Part shown: positions 1-7,574 of the stretch, piece after piece
Position numbering within the stretch: the stretch's first letter is position 1
Layout of the letters: every line of letters starts with the position of its first letter
Source: Limnohabitans curvus
GTDB lineage: Bacteria; Pseudomonadota; Gammaproteobacteria; Burkholderiales; Burkholderiaceae_C
Reading direction: 5' to 3'
DNA: 64,000 nucleotides
Assembly (NCBI RefSeq): GCF_003063475.1
Contig: NZ_NESP01000001.1
Location: forward strand, 806,001 to 870,000
Program-made: the position numbers and the translations under genes
Notes under the pieces: generated by a model
Told to the model about the DNA's origin: nothing
The model's input: only the letters and a program-made list of their open reading frames with translations
Database searches by the model: none

Positions 1-674
1 TGGTGCACATCAGCCGCATGTCGGAAGAGTTGATTTTGTGGATGAGCCAAAACTTTGGCTTCATCAAAATTGCCGACCGCTTCACCACCGGCAGCTCCAT
101 CATGCCGCAGAAGAAAAACCCAGACGTGCCCGAACTCGCACGCGGCAAAACCGGCCGTGTGGTGGGCCATTTGATGGGCCTCATCACCTTGATGAAAGGC
201 CAGCCACTGGCCTACAACAAAGACAACCAAGAAGACAAAGAGCCTTTGTTTGACACGGTGGACACGCTCAAAGACACGCTGCGCATCTTCAGCGAAATGG
301 TGGGCGGCCAAGTCAACCCAGCCACGGGTCAAAAAGAAGGCGGCATCACCGTCAACGCCCAAGCCATGGAAGACGCGGCCAAAAAAGGCTTTGCCACCGC
401 CACCGACTTGGCCGACTACTTGGTGAAAAAAGGCCAGCCTTTCCGCGATGCGCACGAAACCGTGGCCCACGCGGTGAAGGCCGCCGCCAGCCACAACTGC
501 GATTTGTCTGAACTGCCGCTGGAAGTGCTGCAAAGCTTTCACCCCACCATCGAAAAAGACGTGTACGACTGCCTGAGCCTGCACGGCTCACTCAATGCGC
601 GCAACACTTTGGGTGGCACAGCCCCCGTACAGGTGCGCGCGCAAATTGAGCGCCACCACAAACGACTGGCCTGA
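1..674 (+). CDS. argH: Argininosuccinate lyase, C-terminal part (5' end outside window)
   Basis: Catalyses the last step of arginine synthesis, splitting argininosuccinate into arginine and fumarate in the cytoplasm. The window opens inside the gene. The reading frame starts at base 3, and about 224 residues remain of a family that is usually about 460. The fumarase/aspartase-superfamily signature [12 protein letters not shown] is visible near residue 30 and carries the mobile loop serine. Downstream are the helical segment [18 protein letters not shown] and a C-terminal domain ending in [13 protein letters not shown]. The start codon and N-terminal domain are not in view. The next gene begins 1 bp after the stop, so the two may be co-transcribed. 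Identification is secure from the signature and family-typical flanks. Confidence 0.97.
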   Translation, partial: VHISRMSEELILWMSQNFGFIKIADRFTTGSSIMPQKKNPDVPELARGKTGRVVGHLMGLITLMKGQPLAYNKDNQEDKEPLFDTVDTLKDTLRIFSEMVGGQVNPATGQKEGGITVNAQAMEDAAKKGFATATDLADYLVKKGQPFRDAHETVAHAVKAAASHNCDLSELPLEVLQSFHPTIEKDVYDCLSLHGSLNARNTLGGTAPVQVRAQIERHHKRLA

Positions 675-675
675 C

Positions 676-1152
676 ATGCCCCACGACCAAAGTCAGCGTA
701 GCGCTCTCCACGCCATCGCTGCCTTTGAGGCGACCAAAGGCTTGGCCGCGCTGGCGGGTTTGATGGGTGTGCTCGACCTGCTGCACCGCGATGTGCGCGC
801 CGTGGTCTTGACGCTGATTGGCCGCTTTGGCCTGGACCCCGAGGCACACTACCCGTCCCTGTTGCTGCATTACGCCGATCTGCTGCCAGACACCGATGTG
901 CACATGTTGGTCATGCTGGCCTCGGCCTACATCGCGTTGCGCTTCATCGAGGCCACGGGTCTTTGGCTGGGCAAGGCTTGGGGTGAGTATTTGGGTGCGC
1001 TGTCGGGCGGCATTTACATCCCGTTTGAGGTGGTGCATTTCATCGACGAGCCCTCATGGATGAACGCCTTCATCGTGATATTGAATACGGTCATCGTGGG
1101 CTATCTCACCTACGCCCTGTGGCAACGCCATCAACACAAGGCACACGCATGA
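676..1152 (+). CDS. DUF2127-type small integral membrane protein
   Basis: A 158-residue hydrophobic protein of unknown biochemical role. The start chosen is the ATG one base after the argH stop. A longer open frame extends back into argH and is not needed. An N-terminal amphipathic stretch (about residues 9-35) is followed by an acidic 'DLLPDTDVHML' loop. Two clear membrane segments follow (about 78-95 and 128-148), with the motif YIPFEVVHF between them. The arrangement of loops resembles DUF2127, recalled from memory rather than searched. It sits between argH and a sugar kinase and overlaps the latter by 4 bp (ATGA), so translation is probably coupled. No substrate can be assigned. Confidence 0.7.
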   Translation: MPHDQSQRSALHAIAAFEATKGLAALAGLMGVLDLLHRDVRAVVLTLIGRFGLDPEAHYPSLLLHYADLLPDTDVHMLVMLASAYIALRFIEATGLWLGKAWGEYLGALSGGIYIPFEVVHFIDEPSWMNAFIVILNTVIVGYLTYALWQRHQHKAHA

Positions 1153-2072
1153 CTGACATCCTCACCGTCACGATGAACCCCGCCTTGGATGTGCTGACCA
1201 CCATCGACCAGGTCAGCCACACCCACAAGATGCGCTGCGGCGCGGTGCTCAAGCACCCGGGCGGTGGCGGCGTGAACGTCGCGCGTGTGCTGCACCGCTT
1301 GGGCGCGAACTGCGTGGCTTTGTATATGGCAGGCGGCGTCACCGGCGAGCGCCATCACAAGTTGATGAGCACTGAGAAAGTGCGCTGCCATGTGATGCCT
1401 ATTGCCGAAGAAACGCGCGAGAGTTTTTCGGTCCACGAAACATCGAGTGGCAACGACTTTCGCTTTGTATTGCCCGGCCCTCAGGTGTCAGCCGCTGAAG
1501 TTGAGGCGTGCTTTGACTATGTGGCGCAGCACCTGCCCAAACAATTTTTGGTCATCAGCGGTGGTTTAGCACCTGGGGTACCCACTGATTTTTATGCGCG
1601 CTTGGCTGCTTTGGCCAAGCAGCACGGCGTTCGGGTGGTGTTAGACACCAACGGCCCAGCGTTGGCCCAAGCACTGAAGGTCGGCGTGTATTTGTTCAAG
1701 CCTAGCTTGCGTGAGCTGCGCGACCTGACAGGTCAACCTTTGCCTGATGCAACCTCACAAATCGCCGCAGCTCAGCAACTGGTCCAAAGTAAACAGGCTG
1801 AAATTGTGGCTGTTTCATTAGGTGCAGATGGCGCCATGGTGGTCAGTGCTGACGCGCAATGGCACGCCAAAAGTATCCAAGTGAATGTAAAGACCACCAT
1901 TGGCGCGGGTGACAGCTTTGTGGCAGGAATGGTCTGGTCCCTGGGTAGAGGCAGTCACTTGACCGAGGCTTTTCAGTTCGCCATGGCCGCAGGAGCGGCC
2001 GCCCTCATGTCACCCGGGACGTCGCTCTGCGCCGCAGAAGACGTACACCGACTCAAATTAAGCCATATTTAG
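1149..2072 (+). CDS. PfkB-family sugar-phosphate kinase (6-phosphofructokinase 2 / 1-phosphofructokinase type)
   Basis: A ribokinase-fold kinase of 307 residues, probably phosphorylating fructose-6-phosphate or fructose-1-phosphate with ATP. Supporting features are the N-terminal 'TVTMNPALDV' strand typical of the PfkB/FruK/LacC branch, the substrate-side glycine cluster HPGGGGVNVARVL near residue 40, and the C-terminal signature TTIGAGDSFVAGM with the catalytic Asp and anion hole near residue 250. The ATG at 1149 overlaps the stop of the preceding membrane protein. No PTS genes are adjacent, which favours a Pfk-2-like role over FruK, but the exact sugar phosphate is an inference. After the stop there is a short AT-rich spacer before the next gene. 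Confidence 0.85.
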   Translation: MTDILTVTMNPALDVLTTIDQVSHTHKMRCGAVLKHPGGGGVNVARVLHRLGANCVALYMAGGVTGERHHKLMSTEKVRCHVMPIAEETRESFSVHETSSGNDFRFVLPGPQVSAAEVEACFDYVAQHLPKQFLVISGGLAPGVPTDFYARLAALAKQHGVRVVLDTNGPALAQALKVGVYLFKPSLRELRDLTGQPLPDATSQIAAAQQLVQSKQAEIVAVSLGADGAMVVSADAQWHAKSIQVNVKTTIGAGDSFVAGMVWSLGRGSHLTEAFQFAMAAGAAALMSPGTSLCAAEDVHRLKLSHI

Positions 2073-2121
2073 AACCGTCAAAAATAAATAAAGTAATACT
2101 TATTAATGCATAGAATTTGAC

Positions 2122-3363
2122 ATGTTTCAATTTCTAAGCATATTTAAAACACAGCGGCATTGGTTGGGCCGTTTGAGCGTCATTCTGCTGAGTGGATGGG
2201 CCAACATACATGTAGCCCATGCAACCGATACACGGCTGCAAGACCCCTACACGGACAGACCCATTAGCTTCAGTGTGCAGATGGGGGCCGACACTTGGGA
2301 TTTGCGCACCCCGGAGAAATCTGAAGCCAAACTTCGGGGCGTAGACAATTTATTTCTAGCAAATAGCAACACCAAGTGGAATTACAAAAACGCCACAGCT
2401 TGGGTCAAGACCGAAGGGCAATGGACCATCCACTCCAATCTTGCCTTGACCTACAAAGCACGCGGCGAACAGTCTGTTGGTTTGAAACTAGATGACCTGC
2501 ATTTTGATTACCACGTATCGCCCAAGTTTGGATTGAGAGTTGGCGTTGTTGATTACAAAACTAGCTGGTGCCGCACTTATGAGGTCGACTCGCCATGGAT
2601 TCGAGAGAATGACCCTTTTTGTACGACCCAAACGACCAACTCAGCCACGCTATCAGCGCCAGGGCTACAGTCTTATTTCATCTTCACACCCAGCCGCTAT
2701 CACATTCAAACAATGCTGGGCGTATATCGACCGAAAGTTTTTGGTTACAGCCCTGACGAGTTCTCAAACGTCGTCAATACAAATGGCATCGCAGTCAATC
2801 ACCGTTGGGGTTGGTCACTGAATGTTTTGAATTTAGAAAACGCTTCTGAATTTCGACTCAGTTGGCTGGCTGCACACCAAGAAAACAACCGTGATGATGG
2901 GGGCTACAGAGCTCAAAGAAATAGCACTTGGTACCTAGGCGTTAGCTTTTACCCGGCTGAGAAAGTCAATTTACGTGCATCCATATTGAGCAGCAAAACG
3001 AACCAAAAGTCTCTCGACTCACCCCCTGACTACACGCAAATTTTGGACACCACAATGCTGCGCGAGTCTAGGTCCTTAGAACTCATCTATCAGCTGAATG
3101 GGCAGAATACGCTTGGACTGGGCGTATCACGCTACATACACAATTGGGATTTAGTCGGCATGAACGGTTTGGAGTCATACACAGACCCAAACTATGTCAA
3201 GTTTGTACAGCGCGGCACATCCGTCACATGGCGACATGATTGGGAACGAGGCATTTACACCTCTATTCAGTGGACCACATCGAAAAACGATCAGATATAT
3301 GCCCACACAGCGGCAAACGCCAAAGGAAACGGCTTAGGACTTCGTCTTGGCTTTAGCTATTAA
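2122..3363 (+). CDS. Putative outer-membrane beta-barrel protein
   Basis: A 413-residue exported protein. The N-terminus has basic residues, then a hydrophobic core (about 17-33) and an 'AHAT' cleavage-like site, so Sec export is likely. The mature part alternates polar and hydrophobic residues rich in Trp, Tyr and Asn, with repeated short strands separated by turns. It ends in Phe-Ser-Tyr, the aromatic C-terminal residue recognised by the BAM machinery. A pair of cysteines (WCRTYE...DPFCTT) lies in what would be a loop. I do not recognise a named porin family, so function is not assigned. Base composition is more AT-rich than the genes on either side, which hints at a separate history. It stands alone between the kinase and the lactate dehydrogenase-like gene. 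Confidence 0.6.
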   Translation: MFQFLSIFKTQRHWLGRLSVILLSGWANIHVAHATDTRLQDPYTDRPISFSVQMGADTWDLRTPEKSEAKLRGVDNLFLANSNTKWNYKNATAWVKTEGQWTIHSNLALTYKARGEQSVGLKLDDLHFDYHVSPKFGLRVGVVDYKTSWCRTYEVDSPWIRENDPFCTTQTTNSATLSAPGLQSYFIFTPSRYHIQTMLGVYRPKVFGYSPDEFSNVVNTNGIAVNHRWGWSLNVLNLENASEFRLSWLAAHQENNRDDGGYRAQRNSTWYLGVSFYPAEKVNLRASILSSKTNQKSLDSPPDYTQILDTTMLRESRSLELIYQLNGQNTLGLGVSRYIHNWDLVGMNGLESYTDPNYVKFVQRGTSVTWRHDWERGIYTSIQWTTSKNDQIYAHTAANAKGNGLGLRLGFSY

Positions 3364-3462
3364 TCATCGACGCTGTAATTTTTTTCATCCTTGCTGTCGC
3401 ACTCTTCACAGAGCCTAACCCGCACCTCGGGCTACCATGCGTTCACATTTAGGAGACCTTGC

Positions 3463-4617
3463 ATGCCCGTGATTACCAACATCGAAGACTTGCGCGTTTT
3501 GGCCGAAAAACGCGTGCCCCGCATGTTCTATGACTACGCCGACTCTGGCAGCTGGACCGAAGGCACGTACCGCGCTAACGAAGCAGACTTCCAAAAAATC
3601 AAGCTGCGCCAGCGCGTGGCGGTGAACATGGAAAACCGCACGACCGCCACCAAGATGGTCGGCCTCGATGTGAAGATGCCCGTGGCCATTGCCCCCGTAG
3701 GCCTGACCGGCATGCAAAGCGCCGATGGCGAAATCAAAGCCGCCCGCGCTGCTGAAAAATTTGGCATCCCCTTCATCTTGTCCACCATGAGCATTTGCTC
3801 CATGGAAGACGTGGCCGCGGCCACCACCGCCCCCTTCATGTACCAGCTCTACATGATGCGCGACCGCGAAGCCATGTCCAACATGATCGAGCGCGCCCGC
3901 AAAGCCAAGTGCAGCGCCTTGGTGCTGACCCTCGATTTGCAAGTGATTGGTCAACGCCACAAAGACCTGAAGAACGGCCTGACCGCGCCACCCAGCCCCA
4001 CCATCGCCAACATCATCAACCTGATGACCAAGCCCCGCTGGTGTTTGGGCATGGCGGGCACACGCCGTCACACCTTTGGCAACTTGGTGGGCCACGTCAA
4101 AGGCGTGAGCAACATGAAGTCGCTGTCCTCATGGACCAACGAACAGTTTGACCCCCGCCTGTCGTGGGAAGACGTGGCATGGGTCAAAGCCCAGTGGGGT
4201 GGCAAGCTCATCCTCAAAGGCATTCAAGACGTGGAAGACGCCAAGCTGGCCGCGCAAAGCGGCGCCGACGCGATTGTGGTGAGCAACCACGGCGGTCGCC
4301 AATTGGACGGTGCGCAATCTAGCATCGAAGCGCTGCCCGCCATCGTGGCAGCCGTGGGCGACCAAATTGAGGTGTGGATGGACGGCGGGATTCGTTCAGG
4401 CCAAGACGTGCTCAAAGCTTGGGCCTTGGGCGCACGCGGCGTGCTGATTGGTCGCGCCATGGTGTACGGCCTCGGGGCGATGGGCGAAGAAGGCGTGACC
4501 AAAGCGCTGCAAATCATCCACAAAGAGCTGGATGTGACCATGGCGTTTTGCGGTCACACCAACATCCAAAACGTGAACACCAACATCTTGCTGCCGGGTA
4601 CCTTCCCTAAGGCTTAA
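3463..4617 (+). CDS. lldD: L-lactate dehydrogenase-like FMN-dependent alpha-hydroxy-acid dehydrogenase
   Basis: Oxidises an alpha-hydroxy acid, most likely L-lactate to pyruvate, using FMN and passing electrons to the respiratory chain. The protein is 384 residues, the usual family length. Visible hallmarks are FYDYADSGSW near the N-terminus, 'PVAIAPVGLTG' at the FMN pocket, LVLTLDLQVIGQRHKDLKNG, and the active-site signature VSNHGGRQLDG carrying the catalytic His and Arg. The FMN-phosphate binding 'DGGIRSGQDVLKAWALGARGVLIG' region follows. The start is the ATG preceded by AGGAGA 7 bases upstream. An in-frame ATG-less extension back to 3391 is rejected. Related enzymes act on glycolate or mandelate, so the substrate is inferred. 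Confidence 0.88.
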   Translation: MPVITNIEDLRVLAEKRVPRMFYDYADSGSWTEGTYRANEADFQKIKLRQRVAVNMENRTTATKMVGLDVKMPVAIAPVGLTGMQSADGEIKAARAAEKFGIPFILSTMSICSMEDVAAATTAPFMYQLYMMRDREAMSNMIERARKAKCSALVLTLDLQVIGQRHKDLKNGLTAPPSPTIANIINLMTKPRWCLGMAGTRRHTFGNLVGHVKGVSNMKSLSSWTNEQFDPRLSWEDVAWVKAQWGGKLILKGIQDVEDAKLAAQSGADAIVVSNHGGRQLDGAQSSIEALPAIVAAVGDQIEVWMDGGIRSGQDVLKAWALGARGVLIGRAMVYGLGAMGEEGVTKALQIIHKELDVTMAFCGHTNIQNVNTNILLPGTFPKA

Positions 4618-4631
4618 GGCACACTTGAGGG

Positions 4632-5150
4632 ATGAGCGAAGACACAACCACATCCCCCAAGTCCACCGGCGTGAGCGCTTGGTGGCGTGCCCTGAGTATT
4701 TTTTTGGTCCTTGTGGTGTTCATTGGTTGGGCCTTCAGCGCCAGCATGTATGAGCAACTCAAGGCGCAAGTTCACCACTTGGAAGCCAAGCTGGTGGAAA
4801 TACCTCAGGTGCGCGAAGTGGCTGTGCTGCTAGATGAGCAACAAGCCGCTGCCATGCTGCTCACCTACGACCCCAAAAACCAAAAGCTGCAAGTGCAGCG
4901 CCTCAACGACGTCAAAGAAGGCCGCGAGCAAAGCTTGCATGTGTGGGCCATCACCGAAGGTGATGTGCCTCGCTTGTTGGGTGTTCTCACGGACCGCTAC
5001 AAAACCCAACAGCTTGATGTGCCGACACAAGCCCTTGAAGGCGCACGCGCCTTAGGCATCAGCGTCGAGAACAAAGACCGTGGTCCGCGTGACGGCAAAC
5101 CACGACAGCCTTGGTTGTTCAAAGGCTGGTTGGTTCAAAAAGCGATTTAG
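4632..5150 (+). CDS. RskA/anti-sigma-K-like single-pass membrane protein
   Basis: A 172-residue protein with a short cytoplasmic N-terminus, one membrane helix (about 20-40), a brief coiled stretch (about 44-60) and a C-terminal extracytoplasmic domain. That domain reads like the anti-sigma-K factor RskA C-terminal fold: LTYDPKNQKLQVQRL, then LHVWAITEGDVPRLLGVL, then ALGISVENKDRG. Canonical RskA proteins have an N-terminal sigma-binding zinc domain and lie beside an ECF sigma gene. Neither is present here, so an anti-sigma role is doubtful and this may be an orphan periplasmic domain. It follows the flavoenzyme by 14 bp with a GAGGG ribosome site, suggesting co-transcription. Its last 4 bases overlap the convergent tautomerase. 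Confidence 0.65.
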   Translation: MSEDTTTSPKSTGVSAWWRALSIFLVLVVFIGWAFSASMYEQLKAQVHHLEAKLVEIPQVREVAVLLDEQQAAAMLLTYDPKNQKLQVQRLNDVKEGREQSLHVWAITEGDVPRLLGVLTDRYKTQQLDVPTQALEGARALGISVENKDRGPRDGKPRQPWLFKGWLVQKAI

Positions 5151-5335
5151 AGCTTCTCGCTCCAAGGCACACCGCCGGTGGCCCAGTCGTGGCGGGGAAT
5201 GTCAAAAAACAAAACATCCACCGCAGCGGGGCTGCTGCCTAAAGTTTGGCAAGTGGCTTCGGTCAAGGCTTTCGCCAATTCTTTCTTTTGCTCTGGTGTG
5301 CGACCTTCAAGCAATTCAACGCGAATGGTAGGCAT
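5147..5335 (-). CDS. 4-oxalocrotonate tautomerase family protein
   Basis: A 62-residue enzyme of the tautomerase superfamily. These proteins work as hexamers, with the amino-terminal proline exposed after Met removal acting as general base. The sequence begins Met-Pro-Thr-Ile and has the family's beta-alpha-beta layout: helix EQKKELAKALTEAT near residues 15-28, then strand VDVLFFDIPRHDW with an arginine in the position often used for substrate binding. A GGAG ribosome site lies 6-9 bases before the ATG. It lies convergent with the RskA-like gene (4-bp overlap) and divergent from dinB. No aromatic meta-cleavage genes are nearby, so the natural substrate is unknown. Confidence 0.88.
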   Translation of the reverse strand: MPTIRVELLEGRTPEQKKELAKALTEATCQTLGSSPAAVDVLFFDIPRHDWATGGVPWSEKL

Positions 5336-5380
5336 GGGTTCTCCTGGAGTTCAAAGTGGCTGCGATTATGCTTGCCTGCT

Positions 5381-6658
5381 GTGACCTTGTCTGAATCCAC
5401 CCCTCTGAAAATCCGCCGCATTGCACACCTCGACATGGACGCTTTTTACGCCTCCGTCGAGCTGCTGCGCTACCCGCAGCTCAAGGGCTTGCCTGTGGTG
5501 ATTGGCGGTGGACGCCGCCGCGTAGACGACATGCTGGAACGCTTGCGCCAAGAACACCCGGAACACGCGTGGTCCGAAGACAAACTCGACGAAATACCGC
5601 TCGCTTTCTTTCCGCGCCTCTCGGGCTACACAGGCCGAGGCGTCATCACCACCGCCACCTATGCCGCGCGACAGTTCGGCGTGGGCTCGGCCATGGGCGT
5701 GATGAAGGCGGCCAAGCTCTGCCCCGATGCCATCCTGCTGCCCGTGGACTTTGACCAATACCGCCATTATTCGCAACGCTTCAAAGCCATCATCACCGAC
5801 ATCGCACCGTTGATGGAAAACCGCGGCGTGGACGAGGTGTACATCGATTTCACCGACGTGCCGGGCGGCCAACGCGAAGGTGGCCGCGTGTTGGCGCGCT
5901 TGATTCAAAAAGCCATCTTTGACGACACCGGCCTCACCTGCTCGGTGGGCGTGGCGCCCAACAAACTGCTGGCAAAAATGGCGAGTGAGTTCAACAAGCC
6001 CAATGGCATTTCCATCGTCACCGACGCTGATTTGACAGACATGATTTGGCCCCTGCCCTGCCGCAAAGTGAATGGCATTGGCCCCAAGGCCGAAGCCAAG
6101 CTGGCCCAACACGACATTCACACCATTGGCGACTTGGCGGAACGCGACCGCGTGTGGCTGATGCAGCATTTCGGCAAAAGCTACGGCGCCTGGCTGCACG
6201 ACGCCGCACACGGCAAAGACGATCGCCCGATTGAAACCGCCAGTGAGCCCGTGAGCATCAGCCGCGAAACCACGTTTGAACACGATCTGCACGCCGTGCG
6301 GGACCGCGAGGCCTTGGGTGCGATCTTCACCCAACTGTGCGAACAAGTGGCCGCCGACTTGCAACGCAAAGGCTATGTGGGCAAGACCATTGGCATCAAG
6401 CTGCGCTACGACAACTTTCAAAGCGTCACGCGCGACCAAACGCTCGAGAGCTACATCCACCAAGCCCCCGCCATACGACAAGCCGCAGGCCAATGCCTGA
6501 AGCGCGTCGACCTCAAACGCCGCCTGCGTTTGCTGGGCGTTCGCGTGGGCTCGTTGATGAAAATTGAAGACTGGCAAGCGCAAGGTTCACGCGCCGAAGA
6601 AACACCCGCACAGCCCTATACCGAGTCGTTGTTTGGGGATGAATCTGAACAGAATTGA
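5381..6658 (+). CDS. dinB: DNA polymerase IV (Y-family translesion polymerase)
   Basis: Error-prone polymerase that copies past damaged bases. A GTG start at 5381 gives a 425-residue protein beginning shortly before the conserved HLDMDAFYASVE, which holds the first catalytic Asp. The second acidic motif appears as GVDEVYIDFTD, a variant of the usual SLDEAYLDVT. The palm continues with TCSVGVAPNKLLAKMASEFNKPNG, then the helix-hairpin-helix region NGIGPKAEAKL and the little-finger domain. Between the first strand (VVIGGG) and GRGVITTATYAARQFGV there are roughly 38 extra residues compared with E. coli DinB. I recall similar insertions in related Burkholderiales. No SD is obvious, and a TTG at 5387 is an alternative start. 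Confidence 0.93.
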   Translation: MTLSESTPLKIRRIAHLDMDAFYASVELLRYPQLKGLPVVIGGGRRRVDDMLERLRQEHPEHAWSEDKLDEIPLAFFPRLSGYTGRGVITTATYAARQFGVGSAMGVMKAAKLCPDAILLPVDFDQYRHYSQRFKAIITDIAPLMENRGVDEVYIDFTDVPGGQREGGRVLARLIQKAIFDDTGLTCSVGVAPNKLLAKMASEFNKPNGISIVTDADLTDMIWPLPCRKVNGIGPKAEAKLAQHDIHTIGDLAERDRVWLMQHFGKSYGAWLHDAAHGKDDRPIETASEPVSISRETTFEHDLHAVRDREALGAIFTQLCEQVAADLQRKGYVGKTIGIKLRYDNFQSVTRDQTLESYIHQAPAIRQAAGQCLKRVDLKRRLRLLGVRVGSLMKIEDWQAQGSRAEETPAQPYTESLFGDESEQN

Positions 6659-6712
6659 TAAAGTCACAACTCAAGCGAAAATAACAAAATCAATCAAAAT
6701 GGGTTTTGCCAA

Positions 6713-7573
6713 ATGCGCGCTTTCAGACGACATCTCGTTGGGCTTTTCGCTTGTGCGTTGCTGATCAGCAGCGCCGCCCAAGCTGCATGTTTGGGCGATC
6801 AAAGCACCACCAAGGTCTACACCTTTGACGTGGTGCCACAGGTCACCGCCGCCAAGATTTACACCACCTGGTCGCCTTTGTTGCAACGCGTGGGCCAAGA
6901 AGCGGGCTTGTGCTTTGAGTTGCGTGTCTCGCCCACCATCCCAGAGTTTGAGCAAAAGCTACTCAAGGGCGAGCCCGAGTTTGTGTTTCTCAACCCCTAC
7001 CACGCCGTGTTGGCCCACCAAAAGAAAAAGTACCAACCTTTGCTGGCGGACAGCGAAGACTTGCTCACCGGCATCTTGGTGGTGCGCGCAGACAGCCCCA
7101 TCAAAAGCTTGAACGAGTTGAAGGGCAAAAACGTGTCATTTCCAGCCCCCAACGCATTTGCCGCCTCGTTGCTCATTCGTGCGGAATTGGCCAAAAAGAA
7201 GATCGACATCAACCCCGTGTTCGTCAAAACCCACAGCAATGTGTACCGCTCCGTGATTGGCAAAGACGCCTTGGCGGGCGGTGGCGTGAACAACACGCTA
7301 GACAACGAAGCCCCCGAGGTGCGCCAGCAATTGCGCGTGCTGTTTGAAACCCCCGCCTACACGCCCCACCCCGTGGCCACGCACCCCTCGGTGCCCGCGG
7401 CTGTGCGTGAGCGTTTCTTGAAGGCCATGCTCAAGCTCACACAAGACGACGACGGACGCAAACTGCTGGACGGCATCAACCTGCACAAACCGCAAGCCGT
7501 CACCTACGCCAAACACTACAAGCCTTTGGAGTCTTTGCAGCTGGACAAGTTTTTGGTTCTGAGTGGCCAGTGA
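6713..7573 (+). CDS. PhnD-like periplasmic phosphate/phosphonate-type binding protein, probable sensory receptor
   Basis: A 286-residue type-2 periplasmic binding protein of the PhnD/SsuA/TauA class. A signal peptide is clear (basic start, hydrophobic stretch about 9-22, cleavage near AQAAC). Family features are 'KIYTTWSPLLQRVGQEAG', the PEFVFLNPYHAV segment, and 'LTGILVVRADSPIKSLNELKGKNVSFP', typical of PhnD-like receptors. No ABC permease or ATPase gene is adjacent. Instead the next two genes are a membrane histidine kinase and a response regulator, which suggests the receptor feeds a signalling pathway rather than import. The ligand cannot be inferred with confidence. The stop is 1 bp before the ATG of the kinase. 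Confidence 0.83.
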   Translation: MRAFRRHLVGLFACALLISSAAQAACLGDQSTTKVYTFDVVPQVTAAKIYTTWSPLLQRVGQEAGLCFELRVSPTIPEFEQKLLKGEPEFVFLNPYHAVLAHQKKKYQPLLADSEDLLTGILVVRADSPIKSLNELKGKNVSFPAPNAFAASLLIRAELAKKKIDINPVFVKTHSNVYRSVIGKDALAGGGVNNTLDNEAPEVRQQLRVLFETPAYTPHPVATHPSVPAAVRERFLKAMLKLTQDDDGRKLLDGINLHKPQAVTYAKHYKPLESLQLDKFLVLSGQ

Positions 7574-7574
7574 C

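Noticed and set aside
5366..6583. 405-codon minus-strand frame
   Set aside because: Antisense shadow of dinB; composition is His/Ala/Val-rich low-information sequence.
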